Of a stretch of 6,468 bases of DNA, positions 6,370 to 6,468 are shown piece by piece; the stretch's first letter is position 1, and each line of letters begins with the position of its first letter. Location: assembly GCA_031278025.1 (NCBI GenBank), contig JAITLF010000350.1:1-6468 (forward strand), given 5' to 3'. The stretch comes from Treponema sp. GTDB lineage: Bacteria > Spirochaetota > Spirochaetia > Treponematales > Breznakiellaceae. Both the position numbers and the translations under genes were made by a program. The notes under the pieces are model-generated. The model was not told the origin of the DNA and made no database searches. It was given only the letters and a program-made list of their open reading frames with translations.

Positions 6370-6397
6370 TTGTTTTTTCGAGGGTTTGGAGTATATT
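6370..6397 (+). promoter_or_regulatory. Putative promoter of the divergent right-edge gene
   Basis: The -10 candidate TATATT (6392-6397) matches 5 of 6 positions. The -35 candidate TTGTTT (6370-6375), with a 16-base spacer, matches only 3 of 6. The predicted start is near 6404, just before the ribosome binding site AGGAG (6406-6410), giving a leader of about 10-13 bases. It is divergent from the metallopeptidase promoter within the same 127-base gap. Confidence 0.4.
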
Positions 6398-6413
6398 AGT
6401 AGGATAGGAGCGA

Positions 6414-6468
6414 ATGATGATTGATAGGTTAAAATGCCGGCCCCCCCGTTGCGAAAAACGGGCAATAA
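6414..6468 (+). CDS. Start of a divergent gene, truncated by the window edge
   Basis: Two consecutive ATG codons (6414 and 6417) follow the ribosome binding site AGGAG (6406-6410). The second has the better spacing (6 bases against 3). The frame stays open to the last base and gives 18 residues beginning MMIDRLKCRPPRCEKRAI. That is too little to recognise a family. A 6-bp hairpin CCCGTT/AACGGG (6445-6450 with 6457-6462, loop GCGAAA) lies inside the first codons. Support comes from the ribosome binding site, the -10-like hexamer and the divergent position. The short length keeps confidence low, and it could be non-coding. Confidence 0.4.
   Translation, partial: MMIDRLKCRPPRCEKRAI

Noticed and set aside
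6358..6377. TCCC/GGGA stem followed by a T-rich run, considered as a terminator
   Set aside because: The stem is only 4 bp (6358-6361 with 6366-6369), and no plus-strand gene ends upstream of it.
1..6468. CRISPR array, tRNA/rRNA genes, insertion sequence or defence system
   Set aside because: No regularly spaced repeats, cloverleaf with a CCA-end pattern, transposase motif or defence gene was seen. The gene content is mostly housekeeping or ordinary accessory.

Overview
The window is 6468 bases of GC-rich bacterial chromosome (well above half G+C by eye). It holds four complete or nearly complete genes, a fragment of another at the right edge, and little non-coding DNA. Gene content points to a spirochaete of the Treponema group, possibly a gut lineage. 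The clues are a GyrA with alanine at the quinolone-resistance serine position, a small protein of a family I associate with gut treponemes and Bacteroidetes, and a methyltetrahydrofolate:corrinoid methyltransferase of the kind used in acetogenic or methyl-group metabolism. This assignment rests on remembered resemblance, so it is an inference.

Layout, left to right. (1) 1-495, plus strand: the 3' end of a hypothetical protein with a beta-sandwich-like (FN3-like) C-terminus. (2) 501-570: a long GC-rich nested palindrome. (3) 611-1455, plus: a good sigma70-type promoter and a stand-alone AcsE/MtgA-type pterin-binding methyltransferase. (4) 1456-1706: a 251-base gap with an AT-rich interrupted inverted repeat about 55 bases before the gyrA start. 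(5) 1707-4358, plus: gyrA, encoding DNA gyrase subunit A with catalytic Tyr121, a GyrA box, six CTD blade motifs and an acidic tail. Stem-loops without U-tracts cluster at its 3' end. (6) 4503-5144, plus: a six-TM rhomboid intramembrane serine protease. (7) 5162-6286, minus and convergent with the rhomboid gene (17 bases between stops): a lipoprotein-like HEXXH zinc metallopeptidase of the putative aminopeptidase family (COG4324/DUF2265 type). (8) 6414-6468, plus: the probable start of a divergent gene, cut by the window edge.

The genes do not form an obvious pathway: one methyl-transfer enzyme, one DNA topology enzyme and two envelope-associated proteases. Most appear to have their own promoters. 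The most interesting shared signal is regulatory. Where I can place a sigma70-like promoter, the predicted transcription start falls at the start codon (rhomboid, peptidase) or only about 10-12 bases before it (methyltransferase, right-edge gene). This suggests leaderless or ultra-short-leader mRNAs. I see no tRNA, rRNA, CRISPR array, insertion sequence or clear phage gene, and nothing that is plainly a new multi-gene system.
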